The position numbers and the translations under genes are program-made. Below the pieces are notes generated by a model, which worked only from the letters and a program-made list of their open reading frames with translations, did not search any database and was not told where the DNA came from. Below are positions 9,066 to 19,100 of a stretch of 50,833 nucleotides of DNA, in pieces; position 1 is the first letter of the stretch, and the number at the start of each line of letters is the position of its first letter. The stretch is from a virus. The stretch spans positions 1 through 50,833 of the IMG/VR virus record IMGVR_UViG_3300024264_000051; one strand, given 5' to 3'.

Positions 9066-9873
9066 TGTTGTTAGTCGCGATCTGATTCGTCCCTACTTGG
9101 GAGCTTCTGAGCAGCTGTTGGCTAACACTCGCGTTGAATGTACGTTCAGTGTTGAGCTAGCAGGATCTGGTACTGCTGGCACCGCACCTCAGTACGGTAA
9201 AGCTCTGCAGGCTTGTGGCCTTTCTGAGACTGTTGCTGCTGGAGTTAGTGTCACTTACGCCCCGGTGAGTGCGGCTTTTAGTTCAGTCACCATTCACTAC
9301 AACGTCAATAATGTCCGCCATAAGGTGACTGGTGCTAGAGGGACTTTCACCCTGAACGGCTCGGTGGGCGAAATCCCTACGATTGACTTCACCTTCACTG
9401 GTATCTATAACGCTCCTGATGATTCAGCAGCGCCTAGCGTTACTTACGCGAATCAGGCGACACCGCTGATCTTCAAGAACGGCAACACAGACACCTTCTC
9501 CTTGCTTTCTTACTCTGGCTGTTTGCAGTCAGTGAGCATGGACATCGGGAACACAGTCGTGTATCGCGAGCTGATTGGTTGCACGAAGGAAGTGCTAATC
9601 ACTGATCGCAGCGCAAGCGGCAGCGTGAGTATCGAGATGGTTTCGATTGGCACGAAGGATTACTTCACTGCTGCATTGACTGATGACACGCTGGGTAACT
9701 TGACGTTCCAGCACGGCACCACGGCTGGGAACATCGTTGATTTTGCTAGCACCCGGATCGACATCGGGGACGTGAGTTATGGCGATCAAGACGGCATTGC
9801 GATGCTAAACATCCCATACACCGCGATTCCATCAACGGCAGGGAATGATGAGTTCAGCTTGGTGTACACTTGA
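8935..9873 (+). CDS. Major tail tube protein
   Basis: 312 aa. The start (LLLRKRLILIETESSYGVDPTPTGTDAVLVRDLNITP) and internal KVTGARGTFTLNG...EIPTIDFTFTG segments are typical of siphovirus tail tube proteins, and the beta-rich remainder fits the tube fold with an added C-terminal domain. It stacks in hexamers along the tape measure. It is followed by a strong terminator, fitting high expression. The ATG lies inside the preceding small ORF and has only a weak Shine-Dalgarno. Confidence 0.85.
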   Translation: MAPLLLRKRLILIETESSYGVDPTPTGTDAVLVRDLNITPQQSDVVSRDLIRPYLGASEQLLANTRVECTFSVELAGSGTAGTAPQYGKALQACGLSETVAAGVSVTYAPVSAAFSSVTIHYNVNNVRHKVTGARGTFTLNGSVGEIPTIDFTFTGIYNAPDDSAAPSVTYANQATPLIFKNGNTDTFSLLSYSGCLQSVSMDIGNTVVYRELIGCTKEVLITDRSASGSVSIEMVSIGTKDYFTAALTDDTLGNLTFQHGTTAGNIVDFASTRIDIGDVSYGDQDGIAMLNIPYTAIPSTAGNDEFSLVYT

Positions 9874-9894
9874 TCTGACGAGATGGGCTCCTGA

Positions 9895-9922
9895 GGCCGT
9901 GTTGGAGAGCACGGCCTTTTTT
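9895..9922 (+). terminator. Intrinsic terminator after the tail tube gene
   Basis: A perfect 7 bp stem (GGCCGTG at 9895-9901 with CACGGCC at 9910-9916), an 8 nt loop and six T residues. It separates the abundant tube protein from the chaperone and tape-measure genes. Confidence 0.9.
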
Positions 9923-9956
9923 ATTGCTGTAAGCTAATTGCAGTTAAATCTGCTCA

Positions 9957-10283
9957 ATGGCATTCGTTCGCAAAAAGGTCAAGACTTTTAAGTGGCCCGT
10001 GGAGGTTGAGGAGCCCGCTGATGGAGGCGTGTTTGACACCTCGACTTTTGATGCGGTGTTTAAGCGAGTGCCAAGGTCTGAGTTCCAAAAGCTTGCAGAC
10101 AAGGGCGACCTCGATTTGCTTAAAGCAGTGATGACTGGATGGGAAGGAATCGAGGACGAAGACGGAAAACCGTTGCCGTTTTCCCAGGCAGCAATGAAAG
10201 AATTTGCTGATGATCCTTATTGGATTCGCGGTGTCCTGAAGGCATATACGGAAACGTTTGAAGGCGCAAAACTGGGAAACTAA
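9957..10283 (+). CDS. Tail assembly chaperone, short form (gpG-like)
   Basis: 108 aa product read without frameshifting. It has the usual layout: a basic N-terminal strand (RKKVKTFKWPVEVEEP), FDAVFKRVPRSEF, and a C-terminal helical part ending LKAYTETFEGAKLGN. It lies between tube and tape measure, where lambda gpG sits. Its last two sense codons, GGA AAC, are part of a perfect -1 slippery heptamer immediately before the TAA. The short form should predominate; the long form is given separately. It would coat the tape measure during tail assembly. Confidence 0.85.
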   Translation: MAFVRKKVKTFKWPVEVEEPADGGVFDTSTFDAVFKRVPRSEFQKLADKGDLDLLKAVMTGWEGIEDEDGKPLPFSQAAMKEFADDPYWIRGVLKAYTETFEGAKLGN

Positions 10284-10627
10284 AAGATGCCGTCAAGTAT
10301 TGGGCAAATGGCGGCAAAAGAGTAGAGGACAAGAGTGCAGATGACGCTGCGGCATTTGGTTTGAAGCCGTTGCGTCAGACGGCTCCTAAAGAGGAGCATT
10401 TTGAGGTGTGGGAAGAAAACTGGGAAGCGTTGATGATGTTCCTGCGAATGCAAACGCAATGGACCGTCACGATGGGAGGCTACGTTGGATTGAAATATGA
10501 GGTTTTGCTAGGTGCGTCAGGACTGATGTCCCTTTATGATGTAGAGAATCCCCGTGAGATGCTGGAGAGCCTTCAAGTAATGGAAGCTGCTGCACTCTCT
10601 GAGCTGAACAAGAAAGATGCCAAGTAA
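9957..10627 (+). CDS. Tail assembly chaperone, -1 frameshift form (gpGT-like)
   Basis: A -1 slip at 10274-10280 joins the 108 aa short form to 115 further residues read from 10280, giving about 223 aa. The new frame begins LKDAVKYWANGGKRVEDKSA and continues into a DUF1799-like segment (EVWEENWEALMMFLRMQTQW), which itself lacks an ATG start (only a TTG at 10361). Conserved-looking residues run straight through the junction, strong evidence that the parts are one protein. Its 3' end overlaps the tape measure start by 11 bp. Lambda makes gpG and gpGT in the same way. Confidence 0.85.
10274..10280 (+). other. Programmed -1 ribosomal frameshift site, GGGAAAC
   Basis: The heptamer has the X XXY YYZ form and is in the right phase: zero-frame codons are GGA and AAC, followed at once by TAA. 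The downstream -1 frame is open to 10627. Lambda uses the related GGGAAAG at the same gene position. Confidence 0.85.
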
Positions 10628-13600
10628 GACTGTTCAACCAATAGCCATTGAGCTTAAAATTAAAGGTGGCGAAAAACTTGCGGCATTAAATAGATCATTC
10701 CGAGATTTATCGAAGCAGACAAAATTGTCTGATCGAGATATTACTCAGGCAACTCAAGATATTATTAAGTTTGCCCAAGAGGTCGGGAATAGCGAAGCGA
10801 CAATAAAAGGCCAGATCAAGGCGTTTGAAGGCTTGCGCGAACAGGCCGCTATGGGCGGCAAGGTTTATCGAGAGCTTGGTGTAAGCATCGGCAATCTTAA
10901 GTCAACCCTTAGAGGCTCTACTGATGAGCTAGAGCAGCAAAGGGCTGGATTTGTCAAAACAGGTAATGCTGCCAAGTCTTCTGCCGCTGATATTAAAGCC
11001 GTAATTTCGCAACTTGAAGTTTTAAAAGGGCAGGCCAGACCAGGGTCTTCAGCCTTTGCTCAAATTGCAAAAGATATTGATGCTTTGCAGGGTCGGTTAA
11101 AGGAAGTCAACATAGAAGTTAAAAAATTTAACGCTGGCTTTGAGACCGCTCAGCGCCCTGCGATGAATCTTGAAAAGATTCAGCGACAGATTGGTCGATT
11201 ATCTGAGGGAATGAAAACCCTTAATTTTACGAGCAATGAATACCTTCAAACCCAGACCAGAATTGCCTTGCTTGGTCAAGTCCAGAGTCGTTCGGTAGGG
11301 AGACAGCAGGTAAGGGCAAACGCCGAAATGTTCAGCAGTGCTGCCTTTCAAATTTTCGCGCAGGGACCAGCTGGAAAGCTTGGCCTGCCAAATACAGCAG
11401 CAGCTTTAAATCTTGAGATTTCTGAGCTTCAGACTCAATTAGCCAATACGACTCCAGGAGAGTCTTATAAAAGAATTACCCAAGAAATAGCTTCAAAGCA
11501 GGCAGACCTGAACAAAATACTTAACAGTACGGCTGACGCTTACGACAGGGTTGCGGCTGCTCAGTCTGCGTCAGCACGTAGAGCGCAGAAGATTGCAGAC
11601 TTACAAGAGTATGCGCGTGGTTCAGGTCTTGCCCCTGGCGCTGGAGGCTATCGGGATCCAGAAACTGGCGCAATAATTGCAAGAGGAAGAGGCAATATTG
11701 CAAGCAGAAGAGCTTATAGGCAAAGAGGGCAAGCATTCTTGGATTCGATAAACCAAGAAGCTCAAGGATTGCGGCAAACTTTAGCGTTGCCTGCTGCAGG
11801 TCAGACCACAGCTCCGGGTACTGGGCTAGAGAGAAGTGGCGGGGCGAGGTCTTATATCCCCGAATCCAGCAGAGGGTTCGCGCAAGAGTCATTCGCGCAG
11901 CTGCAGGGTCCGAGGCAGTATCTGCCTGTGCCTGCTTTACCCCCAGGATTTGCAGAGAAACTTAGACGGCGCAATATATCAGAAGCTGAATCGCTCAGGA
12001 AACTTAATGAAGAAAAGAGAGTTGCAAGGAGACTGGACCGAGAGTTGCGTGCAGGCGTTTCAAAAGCAAAAGCGGCGAACAATGGAAGCATCTCTGGCAT
12101 AAACAATCTCAGAGCGGCTTTAGAGAAACAACGAAACGAACTGCCTATCAATACAAAAAGATTCAAAGCTTTGACTCGACAGATTGAAATACTTGACAGG
12201 CAGTCGGAGAAAGCCAGCCGAAGGATGAGCCGCCGCAAGTTCTCCCCCGGCAAGGCCGCCCAGGTTGCTGGTGCAACAATCTCAGGCGGTATCTTTGGTG
12301 GCCCTGAAGGATTTCTCGGTGGCGCAATTGGTGGTGCGCTTGGTGGTGTTGGCGGGTCTTTTGCTGGTGCTGCACTTGGCGCTCAGGTTGGAGGCATTAG
12401 GCAAGAGATTGGTCGATATTCAGAAATGTCAGCTGAAATCGATAGGTTGCGGCTGGGGCTTGCTGGTGCAAGCAATGACTTTGGTGATTTTGTAAAAGCG
12501 AACATAGCCACCGAAAAGGCTTCTGAGCGACTTCTGATCCCGCTGAGGACCAGTTTCAAGATCATGACGCAGCTACGCGCTAACACGGTGGAGCTTGGCA
12601 TTTCTGTTGAGGATACAACAAAGATTTTCGAGGGCATTACCGCTTCTGTTTTCAAGACTGGAGGATCTTTGGCCGAGGTTGAAGGCGCGATGAGAGCGGT
12701 TATTCAAATCCTCTCGAAAGGCACGCCTCAAGCTGAAGAGTTGAGAGGTCAGCTAGGCGAAAGGCTTCCTGCTGCGATTCTTGATTTTGCAAAATTTACA
12801 AAAAGGACTCCTGACGAACTAGCAGACGCGCTCAAGAAAAGCCGAGTTACACTTGGTGAGTTTGTTGATTTTGCTAAAAATAAATTCGATGAAAATGGAC
12901 AATACCTTGACGGCATGGCCGATAATGCAGCGTATGCCGGATTACGCTACGAGAAGGCTCTTGAGCGAGTTCAGCTAACAACAGGACGAGCATTCCAGGC
13001 TGCTGGGTCAAACCTGCAAGACTTTGCTTCAAGATTTTTGAACGGCGTTGACAAGATAATAAATAAGGCATTGGAGCTTGGTCTGTTAGATAAGGGGCCA
13101 GCTTTTTTCGTTGAACAAGTTCTTAGCGAAGAGGTAACCAAAGCGGACCTAGAAACAGAGCTGCTACAAAAAGCGGCAAAACTGTCAGACTTAAGATCCA
13201 AGTTTCCGTTAGATGCAGCCTTTAAGATGGTTGGCGGATCCAAGCTAAAAGAAGAAGTTGACGCGATAGAGCAAGCCTTAAAAAACTTGGCACTTTTTGA
13301 CAAGCAAACAAAAGAACGAGCGGATCAGCTAGCAAAAGACGAAAAAGATGCTTTGGATAAGTCTCGCGGCCAATCGTTCCTAGATGCAATTGATCAAAAA
13401 GAATCTGCAATTGCCCAAGCTCGCATTCAGCTTGAAGAGCAGGCCGCGAACATAAGAAAACAAGCAATTGAGCAAGCAGGTCAAATTGAACAAGATTTTG
13501 CAAAGCAACGGCTTGACAGCGAAAGAGATATTCAGGACTTGAGGCGTCAGCTTTCTTACGCGGAAGAGGACATTGCCTTTGGCGCTGAAGAAGCTAGAGC

Positions 13601-15272
13601 GGTTGCGGGAGGGGCAGATCCTGAAGCTTTCCGTGTTCGCAAAGAAATTATCGAACTTGCTAGACAGCAGAAAGAGGACGAAATCTCGCTCGACCGTGAG
13701 ATTCTAGACGAAGAAACTGAAAGGGCGAAGGCTATTGAAACCTTCAAAGTAAACAACGCAAAAGCAATAAACAACGCTAATGAAAAATACGCAAAGCAAA
13801 TTGGCAAGATTCAACAAGATTACGCAAGAAATGTCGCAAAGATTGTAGAGGAAGGGACTGGCAGGGCAGGCAAGAGGCTGGAACTTTCGGCCAAGATTGC
13901 CGCTGAATTTATCAAGAGGGGCAAAGCCGAAGCTGCGCTTGGCGAGCTTGGTGTTTTCATTGACGAATTAGGAACTCCAAGAATGCTGCCGGGTGTTGAG
14001 CTTGACACTACCCAGTACAACGCAGTCATGGGTCAAAACCAGCTTTTCATAGAGGCTAACGATAAAATAAAAGAATTTAGCGAACAGCTTTCTGCTATAC
14101 CATCAGCGACTACTGTGGCGGCCCCCGCTATCAGCTCTATCGGAGTGAATATAGGCGACTTGACCGGAAGCCTGAACAGTAGTAAGGCCGCACTTGAGGC
14201 AACAAGGAGGCAAGTCCGAGGCTTAAGCAAAGACCTTTCCCAGGCAGAGCTGAATAAGAAAATCGGTGAAATATTTGCAGCGAAAGGGGAGCCAGTGTTT
14301 GCTCGGTTGAGACAAGCAAAAGACAATGCCGCATTGCAGAAACAAATCTTGCGCCTTAGAGAAGAGGGGTACTCTCAGGGCACTGCCACGGAACTGATCT
14401 CACAAGAAAACACTGCGGCAGATGCACTCCGCAACTTAGACGCTGCTCGCGATCAGGCTGCCAAGGAGGGGCTAGACGTGGCTCCATACAACAGCATTGC
14501 TGAAAGCATTAGAAATGCGGCTGAAGAGTCAAGAGCACTTACTCTTGCTTTTGAGAATATTTCAGTAGGAGACAAATTGCGTAATGAAGTCGTTGACTTG
14601 CGGGATGAGTTGAGAGATCTTGCCGATCCCGCCAACCAAATCACTGGCGCAGCAAACGCTATTGGCAGTGCTTTCTCGAAATCATTCACAGACGCAATTA
14701 CTGGTGCTACAAGTGCAAAAGAGGCATTAGCTGATTTCTTCAAGAGCGTCGGCAGCTATTTCTTGGATATGGCGGGGCAGATCATTGCAAAGATGGTGAC
14801 AATTGCAATTTTAAATTCTGTTGCTAAGTTGCTGCCAGGTCTTGGCGGATTCAATCTTGGGAGCACACCGTCAGGCGCGGGTGGTGGCGATATTTTTGCA
14901 GATATAGCTTCAAGAGGCGGTCTTCGGGCCAACGGCGGCCCAGTCAGCGCAAACACGCCCTACATCGTGGGCGAACGTGGGCCGGAGTTGATGGTTCCAT
15001 CCACCAGCGGCATGGTGTTATCTAACCGCAAGACCCGCGAACAGCTGGAAAGGCCGCAAGCTTTTGCTAGCACCCGCGAACAGCTAAACAAAATGACGAC
15101 ACAATCCCAACCGCTGGATATTCGCTATGAATCAACGGTCATAAATAACGTTGAGTACGTCACGGCGGAACAGCACCGTAAGGGGATGACGCAAGCAGCC
15201 GAACGTGGCCGAGCGATGACGCTGACGACGCTCCAGAATAGCCCTAGAACTCGCAGTAAGGTTGGCATCTGA
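10617..15272 (+). CDS. Tail tape measure protein
   Basis: 1551 aa, the largest gene; its length sets tail length. Residues 1-550 and about 880-1130 are long Gln/Glu/Lys/Ala-rich coiled coils. A Gly-rich hydrophobic stretch (GGIFGGPEGFLGGAIGGALG) is near 555-590. About 610-760 is a TMP-type domain with RGQLGERLP near 708. A second hydrophobic helix (FLDMAGQIIAKMVTIAILNSV) is near 1380-1405, and the C-terminus carries the common GERGPELMVPS motif near 1450. The hydrophobic segments may insert into the host membrane at DNA entry. It starts inside the end of the frameshifted chaperone gene. Confidence 0.95.
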   Translation: MPSKTVQPIAIELKIKGGEKLAALNRSFRDLSKQTKLSDRDITQATQDIIKFAQEVGNSEATIKGQIKAFEGLREQAAMGGKVYRELGVSIGNLKSTLRGSTDELEQQRAGFVKTGNAAKSSAADIKAVISQLEVLKGQARPGSSAFAQIAKDIDALQGRLKEVNIEVKKFNAGFETAQRPAMNLEKIQRQIGRLSEGMKTLNFTSNEYLQTQTRIALLGQVQSRSVGRQQVRANAEMFSSAAFQIFAQGPAGKLGLPNTAAALNLEISELQTQLANTTPGESYKRITQEIASKQADLNKILNSTADAYDRVAAAQSASARRAQKIADLQEYARGSGLAPGAGGYRDPETGAIIARGRGNIASRRAYRQRGQAFLDSINQEAQGLRQTLALPAAGQTTAPGTGLERSGGARSYIPESSRGFAQESFAQLQGPRQYLPVPALPPGFAEKLRRRNISEAESLRKLNEEKRVARRLDRELRAGVSKAKAANNGSISGINNLRAALEKQRNELPINTKRFKALTRQIEILDRQSEKASRRMSRRKFSPGKAAQVAGATISGGIFGGPEGFLGGAIGGALGGVGGSFAGAALGAQVGGIRQEIGRYSEMSAEIDRLRLGLAGASNDFGDFVKANIATEKASERLLIPLRTSFKIMTQLRANTVELGISVEDTTKIFEGITASVFKTGGSLAEVEGAMRAVIQILSKGTPQAEELRGQLGERLPAAILDFAKFTKRTPDELADALKKSRVTLGEFVDFAKNKFDENGQYLDGMADNAAYAGLRYEKALERVQLTTGRAFQAAGSNLQDFASRFLNGVDKIINKALELGLLDKGPAFFVEQVLSEEVTKADLETELLQKAAKLSDLRSKFPLDAAFKMVGGSKLKEEVDAIEQALKNLALFDKQTKERADQLAKDEKDALDKSRGQSFLDAIDQKESAIAQARIQLEEQAANIRKQAIEQAGQIEQDFAKQRLDSERDIQDLRRQLSYAEEDIAFGAEEARAVAGGADPEAFRVRKEIIELARQQKEDEISLDREILDEETERAKAIETFKVNNAKAINNANEKYAKQIGKIQQDYARNVAKIVEEGTGRAGKRLELSAKIAAEFIKRGKAEAALGELGVFIDELGTPRMLPGVELDTTQYNAVMGQNQLFIEANDKIKEFSEQLSAIPSATTVAAPAISSIGVNIGDLTGSLNSSKAALEATRRQVRGLSKDLSQAELNKKIGEIFAAKGEPVFARLRQAKDNAALQKQILRLREEGYSQGTATELISQENTAADALRNLDAARDQAAKEGLDVAPYNSIAESIRNAAEESRALTLAFENISVGDKLRNEVVDLRDELRDLADPANQITGAANAIGSAFSKSFTDAITGATSAKEALADFFKSVGSYFLDMAGQIIAKMVTIAILNSVAKLLPGLGGFNLGSTPSGAGGGDIFADIASRGGLRANGGPVSANTPYIVGERGPELMVPSTSGMVLSNRKTREQLERPQAFASTREQLNKMTTQSQPLDIRYESTVINNVEYVTAEQHRKGMTQAAERGRAMTLTTLQNSPRTRSKVGI

Positions 15273-15745
15273 TGAGCGCATACGCCTTTGTCAATTACGT
15301 CCGCTTCAAAACTCAGGATGATGAGTACACCGGCACGCCATACCAAAATTTCAGCGTCAACCAAACACGTACCTATAGCGGCGTGACTTATAATTTCGCG
15401 CCGTTTGCCGTTTCGTCTGGCGGCGGGGCTCGCGGCGGAGAACGCTCCAACGCGGCCCTAGTCGCTGGCACTGATGCGATCTCTGTGAATTTGTTCGCAG
15501 AGGCGGTGCAAAATCGTTACATCCTGGAAATCAAGACAGTCAGCCTCGACCCACTGACATTCGCAGACGAGGCGTTAATTTCAACCGAAATATGGCGCAT
15601 CGCGTCTTACGAAATGGACACAACAACGATAACAATGCGCCTGACATCGCCTCTTGATGCAGTAAAGGCTCAAATACCTCGACGAACTCTGAGCACAGAA
15701 TTGGTTGGAGCGTTACCAACCAGCGGCGCACTGGTTGTGGGCTGA
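15272..15745 (+). CDS. Minor tail protein (distal tail, gpL/DUF1833-like)
   Basis: 157 aa. The pattern VNLFAEAVQNRYILEIKTVSLDPL, then EIWRIASYEMDTTTITMRLTSPLDA and PRRTLST, matches the minor tail proteins found after the tape measure gene in lambda-like phages, which help form the distal tail or tip. Lambda gpL carries Fe-S cysteines in a C-terminal domain; no Cys is present here, so only the structural part is suggested. It overlaps both neighbours by 1 bp (TGATG). Confidence 0.7.
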   Translation: MSAYAFVNYVRFKTQDDEYTGTPYQNFSVNQTRTYSGVTYNFAPFAVSSGGGARGGERSNAALVAGTDAISVNLFAEAVQNRYILEIKTVSLDPLTFADEALISTEIWRIASYEMDTTTITMRLTSPLDAVKAQIPRRTLSTELVGALPTSGALVVG

Positions 15746-16113
15746 TGTGGCATCGTTGGATTGGGCTTCCCCATAAGTTTCGAGCGGATCCTAATGACGG
15801 TCAAGGGGCTGACTGCCTGATCATGACCTGGCACGTTTTAGACGCTGCAGGTGTTCCACACCCTACGTTGAGTGCGAGGTGGCTAGACATGGCAGAACGC
15901 GGTGATTACGAAACGCTGGCTACGCTGTATCAAGAAAGTACAATAGGCTTAGGCACGCCGGAAGAGTACGCAGTGACAATGTTTCGAGCGGCAGATCATA
16001 TCGGTATTGGCGTTGTTGCAGATGGGGGGCTTTTGCATGTGAACCGGCGAAAAGGCGTGCGCTGGATTCCGGTGGAGCGGTGTAGAAAAATGGAATACAG
16101 GAGGTTTAAATAA
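15745..16113 (+). CDS. Tail assembly NlpC/P60-like cysteine peptidase (gpK-like)
   Basis: 122 aa. It begins WHRWIGLPHKFRADPNDGQGADCLIM, with a candidate catalytic Cys in GADCL, and has a candidate His in DGGLLHVNRRKGVRWIP, the spacing and order expected of an NlpC/P60 fold. In lambda, gpK at this place has such a domain and helps tail assembly and possibly peptidoglycan entry. The protein is short and lacks the JAB half of gpK. The gene is coupled to both neighbours (TGATG, then TAATG with a GGAGG site). Confidence 0.75.
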   Translation: MWHRWIGLPHKFRADPNDGQGADCLIMTWHVLDAAGVPHPTLSARWLDMAERGDYETLATLYQESTIGLGTPEEYAVTMFRAADHIGIGVVADGGLLHVNRRKGVRWIPVERCRKMEYRRFK

Positions 16114-19100
16114 TGCTGCCATCTGATCGTTACATAGCTGAAATCCTTGGCCTTACAGAGGCGCAGTATCGGCACTTCCATATCGAGGCAAGGAAACGCG
16201 CAGCGGAGGGACCACAGCCAGCTGTAACTGCAGAAGTCGCAACAGTTCTTGCAATCGTCAACCTTGTAATTGGACTAGGTTCGCTTGCGGTTTCGTTACT
16301 GTTAAAACCTTCTGCACCAAAAGCGCCAGGAGAGCAAGGCCAACCAACTCAACGCCAAGAGGAAGGCAGCACAGTTTTACAAAACAGTCGGTTTGCACCA
16401 AGATATGGCTTCGATTCACAGCAAGACATTGCAGCGTTAGGCAGCATTATCCCGATTATTTATGCACGCAAAGAAACCATATCTGGCACAGCTTACGGCG
16501 GCCTTAGGATCAACACGCCAATGGTTTGGAATCAAATTCTGAGCTTAGGCGGCGGCCAGATGATACGCGGAGTATTTTTACTCGGTGAAGGCCCTATTAG
16601 CAGCGTTGACCCAAACAACTTTGCAATCGGTAGCAGTACGTTGCAGGGCTATATTTTTGACAGCAACGCTGCCACTGAAGCGGCATCACGGGTAACGCTT
16701 TATCTCAGCAAAGATGGAGGCCGAATTGCTGGAACTGACAGAATAGCGGGCCGGTCAAATGTTAAAGATGAGGGGAGTTCTGGCTACGACGGCATCTCTA
16801 TCAGCCCAGATGTATTTCGGGTGTACTGGAACGGAGCAGAAGAAACAGATTTTTGTTCGTCTAACCGGCCAAGTACACAGACTACTTTTGGTGTTTATGC
16901 ACCGATTGGTAACGACCTGATGTATAAGGTCAATCCTGTAATAAGTCCAGGCGTTCGCAGCCAAACAGGTCCAGGTGGCGGGGATGAAGTTACTGTTAAT
17001 TGCCCTGTAGACGCGCCAAAAATGAACAAACGGGACAAATATCGAGCCAATTTTTCAACATTTAGTGGCGTCAATCAAATAAATTCCACCACAGTGACAG
17101 GCTCTGGAACCCCGACTCCAGTTAGCGTTGGTGATACCGTCAGTTACAGGCTCCACAGCGGAAGTGACTGGGGAACGCTTTTCAACACCTACGGGGAATC
17201 TGATGATGACGCAGAGGCAAAAGACGTAGCATCTGCCGTCGCTTCGTTACAGAAGACTTGGGATGACCGCTTGGTAGTAGGCGAGCTATACAAGATTGGA
17301 ACGGCTTTATGTGTTTGCACGGGCCGCACTTCAGCGGAGTTCGTTTCACAAGCTGAGCTAGGCGGTAGTGGGGGGCAGTCTATTGTTGCTAGCTTCACTG
17401 TTGTCGAGCCTGGTTCTATTAAAAACTTCTCTGCATCATGGCTCGAAGATGCAGGCGGCGACTCAGGCGTGCGGGAAAAAGGCACGACAGGAGGACACTT
17501 GTTGCGCTACGCACGGGGGTCGGTGTCAACGTCCAGAGCATGTCAAGCCGTGGAAGTTGGCCTGAAGTCTACTCTTGGAATCAGAATAAATAATCTATGC
17601 AATTTTAGAGACACAAAAACCTATCAATACGCAGATACTCAATGGTGCCAAACTTATGAAAACAACCCCCCAGAAGATATTGTCAACAACTTTTACCAAA
17701 GTGGTGTCATTACAGCACCAGTGCAGCGATACTCGTTTTTCAAAATTAAGTATAGAGCGATTGGGGGCAGTAATTGGACGACGTTGGACAACGCCTACGG
17801 GGTCAGAAGTGAAACGCAGCAATCTGTTTTTAATTACATCCGCTTTGAGTTCAGCTCTGCCGAAGTACGCGAATTTATGTTTGAACCTCTTTCAGGGTTT
17901 GAGGTGCGGCAAGGCTACTACGGACCACCCGACAGCGTGTTATATGTACTTGATCCTAAAAAGGGTCGAGCTACCATCTCCGATGGCGGGATAAATGTTG
18001 TTTTTAATGGTGAAAGCGTTGCACGTAATACAAGCAACTTTGGCATTACTTTTGGCAACGCTAATCCCGCCTTAATTTCTAACTATGACTACGAAGAAGA
18101 CACGAACGGGGACGACCCTACTGTTATCCGAAATTACAACGGCTTGCCTCTCGTAGACGCCACTACTTACATCGACGATTATGGAAAATTAGCCGAAGCT
18201 TTCGTTTACTCAGAGATCAGCAGCAGTGCAGATTCTGGGCCTGAACATAGCATCGTTTATGTCAATGAAATCGTGCCGAATAGTACAGTTCTACTATCCG
18301 CACCGGCAACCCTGACGGCTGGCAGCACTGGTCCGATCACCGTCAGCGTCGCTGACGCTGCCTATTTGGCAGACGGCACCAGCATTGCGGGCGTACTGGG
18401 TACGGTTTATGGGACGTTAAGCCGTAGCGGCACTACCTATTCATTTGTGTCGAATCAAAGTTATGCAAGTGATGTTACTTTTGCGAATGGGACACGATTC
18501 ACAGCTGCGCCTTTGTATGACAATCTTGCGTTGGTCGGCATCAACATCCGTTCATCAGCTGAGTTTCAGCAATTCAGCCAGTTTTCTGCTTATGTCACCG
18601 GAGGCCGTGAATGCACCAGGCTTTTGGGTGGATCGGGTGCCACGCATCTTTTCCCAGACATTTTGTATGACTTGATGACGAACGAACGCTTTGGGGCGGG
18701 ATCATTGGTCAAAAGCTACATGATTGACACCACCGAGTTCGAGACTGCAGCTCAATGGTGCCAAGATCGCAAATACTTTTACGACGGCGCGGTTTCTGAG
18801 CCTGTCAACCTCAGGCAATGGGCAGCGGATTTAGCCGCCACGCATCTGCTGCAATTTGGCGAATCAAACAGTAAGTATTTCCTTCGCCCTGCGATTTCCT
18901 TTGCTCCTGTTCCAATTGCTGCGCTATTCACAGCAGGTAACATTGCCGCAGATTCATTCAAGCTTCAATATTTTGACCCAGAAGACCGCGATCCCATTCA
19001 GGTGAGCGCTCGCTACCGCGAAGAGCGCACCACTACAGACCCAACCAGCCCCGGACTATTTCCCGTGGTGCGTGAAGTTCTGGTGCGGGAAGTAAGCGCA

